DNA from: Paracoccus seriniphilus
Lineage (GTDB): Bacteria; Pseudomonadota; Alphaproteobacteria; Rhodobacterales; Rhodobacteraceae
Assembly (NCBI RefSeq): GCF_028553745.1
Contig: NZ_CP067131.1
Location: forward strand, 186,001 to 250,000
Reading direction: 5' to 3'
DNA length: 64,000 nucleotides
The position numbers were made by a program, and so were the translations under genes. Positions 8,953 through 18,224 of this stretch are shown here, piece by piece (the stretch's first letter is position 1; every line of letters starts with the position of its first letter). The notes beneath the pieces are model-generated. The model was not told the DNA's origin and did no database searches. It worked only from the letters and a program-made list of their open reading frames with translations.

Positions 8953-9798
8953 ATGACGATGCAGGCGCAGAGGATCGAGATATCGCGCATCCGCGAGTCC
9001 AGAGGACCGGACCTGCGCGGGCTGAGCCGCGCGATCTGGCAGATATGCCAGGCCGTCCTGGTGCTTGGTCTTTTTGCGCTGCTGATTTGGCGTGGCGCGC
9101 AGTCGATGGAATACAATTGGCAATGGTACCGGATCCAGCCGTTCTTCTACCGTGTGATTGATGGCGAACTGATCTGGGGGCCGCTGATCAAGGGGCTGAT
9201 GGTCACCTTGCAGCTGGCGGCATTAAGCGGCGTGATTACCATTGCCATCGGCCTTGCGACCGCGCTGATGCGATTGTCGGATTCGATATCTGGTCGTGTC
9301 ATCTCGAAAGTCTATCTCGAGGCCATCAGAAATACGCCGCTGTTGGTGCAGCTGTTTCTGTTCTATTTTGTGCTGGCGCCAATTTTCGGGATCGACCGGT
9401 TTTGGGCTGGCGTGCTGTGCCTGTCTTTTTTCGAGGGATCATTCGCCTCGGAAATTATTCGCGGGGGTATCGTCGGGGTTGATCGCGGCCAATATGAAGC
9501 CGCCGATGCAATCGGGCTGAACCGCTACAACAAGTTTCGCCATGTGGTGATCCCGCAGTCACTTCCGATGATCCTGCCTCCCTTGACCGGGGTGATGATC
9601 TCTCTCATCAAACATTCGGCGATCGTCAGTGTCATCGCGGTATCTGAACTGACGACCGCAGGTCTGAACTTGATCTCGGACACTTTCATGGCATTCGAGG
9701 TCTGGTTTCTGGTCGCGGGCATCTATCTTGCCGTCACGATCTCGCTCTCGGTTGGGGTGAGCGTCCTCGAAGTCTTCCTAAACAAAAATAAACGCTGA
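8953..9798 (+). CDS. Polar amino acid ABC transporter permease
   Basis: Inner-membrane permease of the HisM/GlnP type, 281 residues from the ATG at 8953; an ATG at 8959 is better spaced from AAAGGA and may be the true start. Hydrophobic helices begin near VLVLGLFALLIW, and the EAA loop that docks the ATPase is visible as EAADAIGLNRYNKFRHVVIPQSLPMILPP. The four-gene set that follows (binding protein, second permease, ATPase) forms a complete importer. Its substrate is probably the compound degraded by the neighbouring Rieske/sox enzymes. Confidence 0.9.
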   Translation: MTMQAQRIEISRIRESRGPDLRGLSRAIWQICQAVLVLGLFALLIWRGAQSMEYNWQWYRIQPFFYRVIDGELIWGPLIKGLMVTLQLAALSGVITIAIGLATALMRLSDSISGRVISKVYLEAIRNTPLLVQLFLFYFVLAPIFGIDRFWAGVLCLSFFEGSFASEIIRGGIVGVDRGQYEAADAIGLNRYNKFRHVVIPQSLPMILPPLTGVMISLIKHSAIVSVIAVSELTTAGLNLISDTFMAFEVWFLVAGIYLAVTISLSVGVSVLEVFLNKNKR

Positions 9799-9854
9799 CG
9801 CCGGGAAGCCCTGGCAGGGTCAGCGATCAACGATCCAACAGTGGAGAATATAAA

Positions 9855-10685
9855 ATGAAATATTTCGGAGCTTTGAAAGGGATTGTGGTTGCCGCCGCGT
9901 TGGCGGTGACGACGCTAGGAGCGACCTCGTCGCAACTGCACGCGCAGGGACTGGTCGAGGAAATCGCGCAGCGAGGCAAGCTGCGGGTCGGGCTGTCGAC
10001 CTTTGTGCCATGGGCGATGCGCGACAAATCGGGAGATCTGATCGGCTTCGAGGTCGATGTGGCCCGCAAGCTGGCCGAGGATATGGGAGTGGAAGTCGAG
10101 TTCGTTCCCACTGCCTGGGGCGGTATCGTGCCGGCACTTCTGGCCAAGAAGTTCGATGTGATCATCGGTGGTCTCTCGATCACGCCGGAACGCAACATGA
10201 CGATCAATTTCACCATTCCCTATGCCCATTCGGGCCAGCAAATGGCCAGCAATATCGAACTTGCAGGCGACTTCACCTCGCTGGACGACTACAATGATTC
10301 CAGTGTGACTCTGGTGTGTCGCCGTGGCGCGACGCCCTGCGACTTCATCCCGAAACGTTTCCCCAAGGCCACGCTGCGCCAGTTTGACGACGAAGCCCAG
10401 GCCTTTCAGGAGGTTGCGAACGGGAATGCCCATGCGATCGTTTCCTCGGCGCCGAAACCGACATTTTATGCTGCTGACACGCCGGACAAGATCTTCATGG
10501 CCAATGATGGCGAGAACCTGACCAGAGGCAACGAAGGTTTCGGCCTGCGCAAGGGCGACGCAGATGCTCTCAACTTCTTTTCGAACTGGATTCTGTTCCG
10601 CACGTCGGACGGATGGATCGACGAGCGTCATGACTATTGGTTCAAGAACAAAGCCGCTTGGGAAGAACAGATCGGATCCAACTGA
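9855..10685 (+). CDS. Amino acid-type ABC transporter substrate-binding protein
   Basis: Periplasmic solute-binding protein of 276 residues, family 3 (PBPb fold). A signal peptide is evident (MKYFGALKGIVVAAALAVTT, cleavage probably after LHAQ). Family blocks include GKLRVGLSTFVPWAM, GFEVDVARKLAEDMGVEVEFV and DVIIGGLSITPERNMTINFT. A cysteine pair (CRRGATPC) may form a disulfide. It lies between the two permease genes. The pocket residues cannot be assigned by eye, so the ligand is unknown beyond amino acid or quaternary amine-like. Confidence 0.9.
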   Translation: MKYFGALKGIVVAAALAVTTLGATSSQLHAQGLVEEIAQRGKLRVGLSTFVPWAMRDKSGDLIGFEVDVARKLAEDMGVEVEFVPTAWGGIVPALLAKKFDVIIGGLSITPERNMTINFTIPYAHSGQQMASNIELAGDFTSLDDYNDSSVTLVCRRGATPCDFIPKRFPKATLRQFDDEAQAFQEVANGNAHAIVSSAPKPTFYAADTPDKIFMANDGENLTRGNEGFGLRKGDADALNFFSNWILFRTSDGWIDERHDYWFKNKAAWEEQIGSN

Positions 10686-10765
10686 TCTGCGATTGAACCC
10701 GACAAGCCATAGCCGGCGCACGAGGTAACTTGCGCGCCGCCTCCGCCAAGCGAGGACAAAGAACC

Positions 10766-11671
10766 ATGGAACGCAACGCCACCCCGCCGCCGCCGGCCAG
10801 GAAGCGGATGACATTGATTGACATTTTGGCATTCAGCGCGGTGCTGGGGCTTATTGTCTTCGCGGTCTACCGGGTCAATGAGGTGCTGGTCTACAATTGG
10901 GACTGGTCACGGGTCCTGAGCTATATCCTGCGCGTGGATGACGAGACCGGCCAATATGCCGCCAACCTGCTGCTGTATGGTCTTGCGACCACGCTGCGAC
11001 TTGCGGTCTGGGGGACCGTCCTGGCCAGCGTTTTCGGCGTGGTGATGGGGCTCTGGCGGACCAGCGACAATCTCACCTTGCGGATTCTCAGCCGCAGCTA
11101 TGTCGAACTGATCCGCAACCTGCCGCCGCTGGTGTTCATCTTCATCTTCTATTTCTTCGTCTCCAGCCAGATGTTTCCGGCGATGGGGATCGATAATATC
11201 AACCCGGACAATGCTGCGGTGGACAATCGTGTGTTCCGCCTGTTGTTCGGCGATCCGCAGCTACTGCCGAACTTCCTTGCCGGTGCGCTGTGCCTGGCGT
11301 TGTTCGAGGGTGCCTATATCACCGAGATCGTGCGCGCCGGGATCCAATCCATTGCCAAGGGTCAATGGGAGGCAGCGCGCGCCATTGGACTGTCTCGTTT
11401 CAACGTGCTGCGCGACGTCATCCTGCCACAAGCCCTGCGCCGGATCCTGCCGCCGCTGGCCGGGCAGTTCATTACCCTGATCAAAGACTCTGCGATCGTG
11501 TCGCTGATCTCGATTCAGGAACTTACTTTCATGGCCACCGAAGTTGCTGCCACCACCACGAAGGTTTTCGAGACCTGGATCCTGGTTGGCGGGATCTATT
11601 TCGTGCTGTGCTACAGCTTTGCCTTGTTTTTCGGCACGCTTGAACGGCGTGCTTCCAAGACACGCCGCTAG
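10766..11671 (+). CDS. Polar amino acid ABC transporter permease, second subunit
   Basis: Second inner-membrane permease, 301 residues from the ATG at 10766, preceded by GAGGA; the longer frame starts with TTG. Helices occur near [17 protein letters not shown] and [20 protein letters not shown]. The EAA loop reads [20 protein letters not shown]. It pairs with the permease at 8953 to form the heterodimeric channel. The ATPase gene starts 10 bases after its stop. Confidence 0.9.
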   Translation: MERNATPPPPARKRMTLIDILAFSAVLGLIVFAVYRVNEVLVYNWDWSRVLSYILRVDDETGQYAANLLLYGLATTLRLAVWGTVLASVFGVVMGLWRTSDNLTLRILSRSYVELIRNLPPLVFIFIFYFFVSSQMFPAMGIDNINPDNAAVDNRVFRLLFGDPQLLPNFLAGALCLALFEGAYITEIVRAGIQSIAKGQWEAARAIGLSRFNVLRDVILPQALRRILPPLAGQFITLIKDSAIVSLISIQELTFMATEVAATTTKVFETWILVGGIYFVLCYSFALFFGTLERRASKTRR

Positions 11672-11681
11672 GAGATATCCG

Positions 11682-12434
11682 ATGCTTGATACAACCACCG
11701 GTCCGCTGCTTGAGATAAGCCAGTTGTGCAAATGGTATGGGACTTTCAGTGCGCTCCACGATATCAACCTGTCGGTGGCAGCGGGCGAAAAGGTCGTGAT
11801 TTGCGGCCCTTCCGGGTCGGGGAAATCCACGGTGATCCGCTGCATCAATCAGCTTGAAGCGCATCAACATGGCCGCATCCTTGTCGACGGCGTCGAGGTG
11901 AAGCCGGGCATGAAGAATATCGCGCAGATCCGCCGTGACGTCGGCATGGTTTTCCAGGGCTTCAACCTGTTCCCGCATCTGAGCATCCTGAACAACCTTA
12001 CCCTAGGCCCGATCCGCAATCTGGGAGTTTCACGCGACGAGGCCCGTGAGCGGGCGATGCACTATCTCAAGCGTGTTCATATCGCCGAACAGGCCGACAA
12101 ATTTCCTTCTCAGCTTTCAGGTGGGCAACAGCAGCGAGTGGCTATCGCGCGGGCCCTGTGCATGCAGCCGAAGATCATGCTGTTTGATGAACCGACATCC
12201 GCGCTCGACCCTGAAATGATCGCCGGGGTTCTGGATGTCATGGCCGAACTTGCGGATGAGGGAATGACGATGATCTGCGTGACCCACGAGATGGGCTTTG
12301 CCCGAAAGGTTGCCGACCGGGTTGTCTTTATGGATGCGGGCGAAATTGTCGAGATCGCAGAGCCGGAAGCATTCTTCAGCGCCCCTAAAACGGAACGCGC
12401 CCAGCTGTTTCTAGGGCAGCTCTTGGGCCATTGA
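11682..12434 (+). CDS. Amino acid ABC transporter ATPase
   Basis: GlnQ/HisP-type ATPase, 250 residues from the ATG at 11682 (GGAG seven bases upstream). Walker [11 protein letters not shown]-loop [11 protein letters not shown], signature [15 protein letters not shown], Walker [13 protein letters not shown] and the switch His in [20 protein letters not shown] are all present, so it should be active. It completes the importer encoded from 8953. Confidence 0.95.
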   Translation: MLDTTTGPLLEISQLCKWYGTFSALHDINLSVAAGEKVVICGPSGSGKSTVIRCINQLEAHQHGRILVDGVEVKPGMKNIAQIRRDVGMVFQGFNLFPHLSILNNLTLGPIRNLGVSRDEARERAMHYLKRVHIAEQADKFPSQLSGGQQQRVAIARALCMQPKIMLFDEPTSALDPEMIAGVLDVMAELADEGMTMICVTHEMGFARKVADRVVFMDAGEIVEIAEPEAFFSAPKTERAQLFLGQLLGH

Positions 12435-12632
12435 GAAAGGTGGATGGTCCCTGATTTGGCTTTCTGGTCGAAGCTTGCCCCGGACATATGTCCTTCCGGC
12501 TCATCTACACGGTCGGCACATGGCAGAGCGAGTTTGGTGAACTTCTCGGAAAGCTGGTGAAGCCTCAACTGATGCCGCCGACCTCTTGGGCTTCGTGCGT
12601 GATAGGTGGGCTTTCGTCGCAAGACGCAATGA

Positions 12633-13010
<378 letters not shown>

Positions 13011-13488
13011 TCATATGATCACCACAACGGGTGCGGCTTGCCATAAGGTGAGGTGATGGCCTCGGTGCTGAACCGACGGCACCCGATAATTCCTGCTCGC
13101 CCCCGCGAGAAAGGCGTTTGGCGCCGCGCGCCAATCTTTTTCCGAGTCAAACTGGCAAACCCGGGGTTGGGTAGAACTGATTGAGGATCTTCCTCAATAT
13201 CCTCACAAAGAAGGTTCCAGATCTTTCCGGTCTGCAGGCGTCATGCAAGATGCATATGAATGAATTTGGTCTCATAATATGCATTTGGCATTCAAAATGG
13301 CGTGCAAGATGATTTTATTCATGTGATTGTTGTTCTAAATATATCTTGATAATATTAATTTTCTGCATATAGCGAGTAAGTGTGCGATATATTTTTCATT
13401 TCCTTAATTCTGATAATTACGAGGAACTTGAAATTAAAAGTGTTGTTCGGGGCAATATGATTGCCCTTCACCTGAAAGAGAGGTTCAA
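13011..13488. other. Long AT-rich non-coding stretch before ridA
   Basis: No convincing gene. It holds the right part of the 14-bp palindrome at 13008-13021 and a tight hairpin with an 8-bp stem ATTGAGGA/TCCTCAAT (13180-13198, loop TCT). From about 13230 to 13480 a strongly AT-rich tract contains repeated TGCAAGATG words and TATAAT-like segments. This composition is unlike the rest of the window and suggests promoter DNA, a foreign insert or both. A short GTG-started frame at 13382 runs into ridA out of frame and was not accepted. Confidence 0.5.
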
Positions 13489-13884
13489 ATGCCGAGACAG
13501 AACATTCACGTTTATGAAACGCGTTATCACGCCGTTGCAAAATATTCCAAAGCCATTCGTGCTAAAGGAGATTTTGTTTTCATGCAGGGCCAGGTCGGCA
13601 CCTTGCTGGATGGCACGCTGATCGGTGAGGGTGATCCTGGTGCACAGGCCCATCAGGCGTGTCGCAATATCAAACGGTGGATGGAAGAAGCGGGCGGCTC
13701 ACTCAAAGACGTTTGCAAGCTGACCGTTTACGTTACGGATATTTCCTATCGCGCTCCGGTCTATGCGGCAATCAATGAATGGTTCGAAGGCGTTCATCAT
13801 TGTTCGACAGGAGTGGTGGTTCAAGGATTGGCGGATCCTTCCATGCTGGTCGAAATAGATGCGATGGCAATAATTGACGACTGA
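13489..13884 (+). CDS. RidA/YjgF family protein, active-site Arg missing
   Basis: Small trimeric RidA-fold protein, 131 residues. RidA enzymes hydrolyse reactive enamine/imine intermediates; deamination depends on an Arg in the segment normally reading about PARxT before the VEIEA block. Here that segment is HHCSTGVVVQGLADPSMLVEIDAMAI, with Ser or Thr where the Arg is expected (around residue 106), so it may not be a classical imine deaminase. AAGAGAGG precedes the ATG. It is followed 24 bases later by an AstE/AspA-like gene, suggesting joint work on a nitrogenous intermediate. Confidence 0.85.
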   Translation: MPRQNIHVYETRYHAVAKYSKAIRAKGDFVFMQGQVGTLLDGTLIGEGDPGAQAHQACRNIKRWMEEAGGSLKDVCKLTVYVTDISYRAPVYAAINEWFEGVHHCSTGVVVQGLADPSMLVEIDAMAIIDD

Positions 13885-13908
13885 AGTATAGGAACTGCGA
13901 GGCATGAA

Positions 13909-14910
13909 ATGACTAAAAGCGCAGTAACTGCGACGATAGATTTTTCCAAGGACGGGAAGCATGTTGGGGACCTGCGGGTAAAATGGTCGGACAATTCGAT
14001 CCCTCTGGGATTTCATCTCGTTCCCATTATCAGCATTAAAAACGGCCAAGGCCCGGTTGTGCTGATCTTTGGGGGGACGCACGGCGACGAGTTCGAGGGG
14101 CCATCGGCAATGATGCGTTTGGCTTCCGATCTGCCCCTTGACCAGATTGCGGGTCAGATCATCTTGGTCCCCGGTCTGAACGCCCCGGCCGTTCGGCAAT
14201 CAAGTCGGGTGTCACCCCTGGATAACGCCAATCTTAACCGGGCTTTTCCGGGCGATCCATTGGGCGGGGTGACCGATCAGATCGCCTATTATGTGGAAAC
14301 GGAATTGCTGCCCATGGCGAATGCGGCGGTGGATTTGCATTCCGGTGGCAAGGCTTCCGTGTTTGCGGCTTGCGCCCTGGCCACCCGCACCGAAGATACA
14401 GAGCTTTTTGCCCGCAACATCGATCTTGCAAAGGCTTTCGGCCTGCCTCTGATATGGGTGCTCGGCCGGTTCAACGATGCAAGATCTTTGAACTCTGCGG
14501 CCGAGCGAGCCGGAGTGCCAATGATCGCGGCCGAGTTGGGCGGCGGCGGAGGCGTCGATCCCGCTATCACAGCAGCTGCCGAGAAGGGACTTTACGCGGT
14601 GCTGCGCCACATTGGGGTTCTGGCCGGGACGCCGCCGTCATTCACTGATCCAAAACGGGTAGAGATCACCGCGCAGGATCACAGCCTGTTTGCACAGGGC
14701 GAGGGGGTCTTCGACCGCATGGTCAGCGCCGGTGAACATGTCAAAGCGGGGCAAGTCGCCGGACGATTTCACTACATCTCAGAACCGCGCCGGCCTTCAG
14801 AAGATATCCGTTTTGGCCAAGATGGCTTTGTTCTGGCTCATACTAACCGTGGCTATGTCCACCGCGGCGACATGTTGATGCTTGTTGTCCAGGAGGTATT
14901 GTCAGTTTAA
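13909..14910 (+). CDS. Succinylglutamate desuccinylase/aspartoacylase family hydrolase
   Basis: Zinc-dependent M14-like amide hydrolase of 333 residues. Zinc ligands and catalytic residues fit the family: GGTHGDEFEG (H58, E61), DLHSGG (H144) and AAELGGGGG (E209, the general base). A C-terminal beta domain (GEGVFDRMVSAGEHVKAGQ) is present. Relatives remove acyl groups from N-acylated amino acids such as N-acetyl-diaminobutyrate (DoeB), N-succinylglutamate or N-acetylaspartate. In this cluster it may release an amine or formyl/acyl group after ring opening; the actual substrate is unknown. Confidence 0.85.
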   Translation: MTKSAVTATIDFSKDGKHVGDLRVKWSDNSIPLGFHLVPIISIKNGQGPVVLIFGGTHGDEFEGPSAMMRLASDLPLDQIAGQIILVPGLNAPAVRQSSRVSPLDNANLNRAFPGDPLGGVTDQIAYYVETELLPMANAAVDLHSGGKASVFAACALATRTEDTELFARNIDLAKAFGLPLIWVLGRFNDARSLNSAAERAGVPMIAAELGGGGGVDPAITAAAEKGLYAVLRHIGVLAGTPPSFTDPKRVEITAQDHSLFAQGEGVFDRMVSAGEHVKAGQVAGRFHYISEPRRPSEDIRFGQDGFVLAHTNRGYVHRGDMLMLVVQEVLSV

Positions 14911-15007
14911 CTCGTAGAGTTTGCAGGTTGGCATGACATGTGTTGACCAAACGGAATATGCGGCAGAATTCTACGTCGAGATATGCGCAGAAGCTGGTGA
15001 CGCTTGA

Positions 15008-15360
15008 TCAGGCGGCATCTTGAAGCTGGCGGATCCCGTCGCGGAACTCGATCCCCTGGATGATCTCGGGCAGGCGGTTTTGACCGTCGAGTTTTCGCCA
15101 TTTCTTCTGCGCCGACATCATCAGCTTGAAGGCCACACGCCAGCCCGGTCTTGCGGTTGAGGCATCCCTTGGTGCGATGCCGGACGGTGGCGAAGGTGCT
15201 TTCGATCAGATTTGACGTCCGGATGTGCTTCCAATGTTCAGCCGGGTAGTCATGGAAGGTCAGCAACGTGTCCCGGTCCTTGTCCAGCTTGGCGACCGCC
15301 CTGTCCCATTTCACGCCGTAGGTCTCGACAAAGAAGTCGAAGGCGGCCTCTGCGTCAGCC
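15008..15360 (-). pseudogene. IS256-family transposase, C-terminal remnant
   Basis: The minus strand encodes the C-terminal third of an IS256-type transposase: EAAFDFFVETYGVKWDRAV, then HIRTSNLIESTFATVRHRTK and, after a one-base shift near 15143, FKLMMSAQKKWRKLDG and a natural stop at 15008. The N-terminal part is absent. At its left limit it abuts a second transposase fragment in opposite orientation, so this is a rearrangement scar and not a functional element. Confidence 0.8.
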
Positions 15361-15361
15361 G

Positions 15362-15540
15362 GAATCTGTTGATGACGCGCTGACCGAGATCGCCCGTGAC
15401 GGGGCGCGCCGGATGCTGGCGGCTGCGTTGCGGGCCGAGGCTGACGCCTTCGTTGCGCAACATGCCGGAGAGGTTCTGCCGGACGGCCGTCAGCGGGTTG
15501 TGCGGCATGGTTACGGGCCGGAACGCAGTATCCAGGCCGG
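15362..15540 (+). pseudogene. IS256-family transposase, N-terminal remnant
   Basis: Plus-strand fragment with the N-terminal signature of IS256-type transposases: VDDALTEIARDGARRMLAAA followed by GEVLPDGRQRVVRHGYGPER. It lacks both its start and everything after about residue 75. It lies head to head with the C-terminal remnant on its left and abuts the truncated ABC exporter on its right. Confidence 0.75.
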
Positions 15541-15989
15541 GACCGCAACCGCGATGAGCCATGATCAACATCGACTGAACCTGCAGCACATCGTTGGTGC
15601 AGCGGGTGTTGAGCGAGCCGACAGTAAAGCTCTGAACCTGCGACAAGGCGAGGCTGTGCACCTTGCCAAACATATCGGCGCGAAGGCTTTGGCCGATGCG
15701 GTAGGCAATGGATGCACCGAGAAAGACACCCGCGGCGCTCAACACGAGTTGAACCCCGGCGGCGCCCCCCATGAGCCCGCCATAGTGCTGAATGGCTAAA
15801 ATGTCGGCGGCCCCTATCCCGCTGTCGATGATATCGGCACTGAAACTGGGCAAGAGAAGCGGTAACCTGGCCCGCCTGGCTCAGTAACAGGGCGATAAGG
15901 ACCCATTTATACTTCAGGAATTTTTCGCGCCATGTTGGTGCGTTCGAGACGGGAGCGCCATCACGGGCGGCTTTCATTGCATCATGCAT
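15541..15989 (-). pseudogene. ABC exporter, truncated N-terminal fragment
   Basis: The first 145 or so residues of a multidrug-type ABC exporter membrane domain. The start MHDAMKAARDGAP and helix WVLIALLLSQAGQVTASL are in one frame; SADIIDSGIGAADILAIQHY, FLGASIAYRIGQSLRADMF and TNDVLQVQSMLIMA continue in another, showing a single-base shift near 15865. It ends at the IS256 fragment, and the ATPase half is gone. A non-functional relic. Confidence 0.75.
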
Positions 15990-16057
15990 GGCGGTGTGCA
16001 CATTCTATCAAGACCGGTCGCGGTGCGTCTCGCTGATGAGCATGGCGAGAAGTCGGG

Positions 16058-16783
16058 TCATTGGCGGAACTGTTGCTGGAACGCACGAATGCGCGCGGCG
16101 TTGACGCCTTGGTCGCTCTTTCCGACTCTGGATACGCTGCGCAGATCAATGCGACTGCCATTCTCAAGCGGGGTCACTGCAAGAACGACATCGTCTGCAA
16201 AGTAGAATACCGAGGTGCGGGCCGTCGCTTCAAAGCGCCGACGCTCGGCATCCGAGGCAACGATGTCCCAACCCAAGTCCTGCGCGATGGTCAGCGCCCG
16301 CTGATAGGCGTCATCTGCCGTCAGGGCAGTGGTGATCGGAGCAATATCGGGATAGGCCTCTGCCTGAACTGCCGCCACTTCCGGCCCGCCATAGGCAAGA
16401 CTGTTGCGGGCCCCTGCCCGGCTGTCATCGAGAACCTCGAAGGACAGTGGATTGACCATATCCGTGGTGATGTCATGGATTGGGGCCGCGCGTGGCTGAG
16501 GGTTGATTGTCGTCATCATCAGCGGTGTCAGACATGCCAACCCGACAAGCGCGGCAACCGCGGCTGCAAGTATCTCGCCCTTTTCTCGTCGAATGAGTGA
16601 CGAGATCAGCGCCACAAGGCCCGCCACGAGAATCACCAACCCAAGAGGGTTGAGACAGCTTCAATATAGCCCGAAGCCCGTCAGTGGTTCCCACAGCCCC
16701 AGTCGCGCGCCGAACAGCATCAGCGCCACCACAATTGCGCCAAGCAGGGCAAGGACAAGTGCGACTTTTCCAGAATGTTTCAT
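16058..16783 (-). pseudogene. DUF1499 membrane protein split by in-frame TGA
   Basis: Starts with an N-terminal helix (MKHSGKVALVLALLGAIVVA) at 16783, continues WEPLTGFGLY, meets TGA at 16661-16663 and resumes in the same frame with LNPLGLVILVAGLVALISSL. The C-terminal DUF1499 domain follows, with PIHDITTDMVNP, YPDIAPITTALTADDAYQRA, FADDVVLAVTP and DLRSVSRVGKSDQGVNAARI. Everything except one codon looks intact, so it is a recent nonsense mutation, a sequencing error or, less likely, a re-initiated two-part gene (TTG/GTG near 16639). The function of DUF1499 proteins is unknown. Confidence 0.75.
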
Positions 16784-16865
16784 CGGTCTCAAAGGCCTTT
16801 CACCAGCCGTTTCCGTTGCGCAGGCCGTCTTTGCCCTGCATCCGCCTTCGCTGTATCGACGAGGA

Positions 16866-18224
16866 TCAATTCTCTGCAGCCCCCGTCGCACCCGCCCCTG
16901 CACCCGTGGCAATCTTCAAGGTTGCCCAGGCTTTCGCGGCATCATTCACTGCTGACGCGGCAGAGATCCGTGCCGAGTCGGTGTTCCTGTCGGTCTCCAG
17001 CAGGTCCAACAGGGTAATTGCGCCGTTTCGATAATTCTGCTGCGCCAGTTCCAGGGCGTGCCCGTAATCCTGTGCCGCCTTTCTCAACAATGTCGCCCGC
17101 TGCCGATAGCGGGTCAGGTTCGACTGGGCGGTCTGCACGTCTTCCAACGCTTCCAGAACGGACGCACGCCACGAGATCTCGGACTGTCTGGCCGCAGAGA
17201 TCTGTGCATCGCGATATGCGCGCAATTTTCCCTGATTGAGCACGGGAAGCGACAATTGCGGGCCGAAGCTCCACGCATCCGCGCCCTCGCTGCGGCCAAC
17301 CGTGCCTGTCAGGGACAGCGACGGGTAAAGCGCCGCCTCCGCCACGCCGATCTCGGCCACCGCAGCGGCCAGATCGGCTTCGGCGCGGCGTACGTCGGGA
17401 CGGTTGCGCAACAGGTCTGCGGGCACGCCGGTGCGCCCGCCCCCCGGTGTGGACAATTGCGGCGAACCCTTTTGCATCTGTGTCATGATCGGGCCTGCGG
17501 GCTCGTTCAGCAGTGTCGCGATGGCATAGACATTCGCATCGAACAGGGCCGAGTATTGCGGCAGGCTGGCCTGTGCCGTCGAAAGCAGGGCCTGCGCTTC
17601 TGCAACCTCATATTCGGTCGCCGCACCTGCCTCGAACTGGCTGCGGGTAATATTGACCGTTTCCTTGCGCGCATTGATCGTCTTGCGGGTCAGCGCCATC
17701 ACCTCTTGGTAGTAGCGCGCATCCGAATAGGCCGAGAGCAGTTCGGCCAGCCATGCAAGCCTGATTGTCTCGGCCTCGGCCCGTGCAGCTGTCAGCGAGG
17801 CCATGGCGCTTTCGCGTTCACGCCGGATGCCGCCGAACAGGTCGATGACCATCGAGGCACCCAGATCGCCGCTGTCGATGGTGCTGGTGCCGCCCGTTCC
17901 GTCACCACCAGATTTCGTGACCGATCCTGACAGGGAACCGTCTACGGCGGCATTGATCCCGGTCATGCGCAACTCGGCCTGGGCCTGCCGGATGGCCTCG
18001 GTGGCCGACAGCACATCAAGGTTTTGCACCAGCCCGCGCTTGACGAACCCGTTCAATGTGGAATCCTTGTAGCTCAACCACCACTCCTCGGCGGCCACGG
18101 CACCTATCGCCTCGGCATTGCCCCCGGCGAAGCGGGTCTGCAAGTCAACCTCGGGGCGTTGATAATCGGCGCCGACGGCACAACCTGCAACCAGCAGGCC
18201 AATGGTCAGGTGATGAAGTTTCAT
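16866..18224 (-). CDS. RND efflux outer-membrane lipoprotein, OprM/NodT family
   Basis: Outer-membrane channel of a tripartite efflux pump, 452 residues. A lipoprotein signal peptide ends in LLVAGC (C15). The two TolC-like repeats are visible, with LDVLSATEAIRQAQAEL and RPDVRRAEADLAAAVAEIGV, and a final helical stretch. It is the last gene of the efflux operon; its ATG overlaps the stop of the RND pump gene. The substrate range cannot be deduced. Confidence 0.92.
   Translation of the reverse strand: MKLHHLTIGLLVAGCAVGADYQRPEVDLQTRFAGGNAEAIGAVAAEEWWLSYKDSTLNGFVKRGLVQNLDVLSATEAIRQAQAELRMTGINAAVDGSLSGSVTKSGGDGTGGTSTIDSGDLGASMVIDLFGGIRRERESAMASLTAARAEAETIRLAWLAELLSAYSDARYYQEVMALTRKTINARKETVNITRSQFEAGAATEYEVAEAQALLSTAQASLPQYSALFDANVYAIATLLNEPAGPIMTQMQKGSPQLSTPGGGRTGVPADLLRNRPDVRRAEADLAAAVAEIGVAEAALYPSLSLTGTVGRSEGADAWSFGPQLSLPVLNQGKLRAYRDAQISAARQSEISWRASVLEALEDVQTAQSNLTRYRQRATLLRKAAQDYGHALELAQQNYRNGAITLLDLLETDRNTDSARISAASAVNDAAKAWATLKIATGAGAGATGAAEN

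Noticed and set aside
13382..13621. GTG-started frame of 79 codons upstream of and overlapping ridA
   Set aside because: It begins in AT-rich DNA, has no ribosome site and runs through ridA in the wrong frame; ridA is the clear gene.
14907..16001. Single 364-codon minus-strand open frame
   Set aside because: It is a mosaic: exporter N-terminus, out-of-frame exporter DNA, then an IS256 C-terminus. It is annotated as separate relics.
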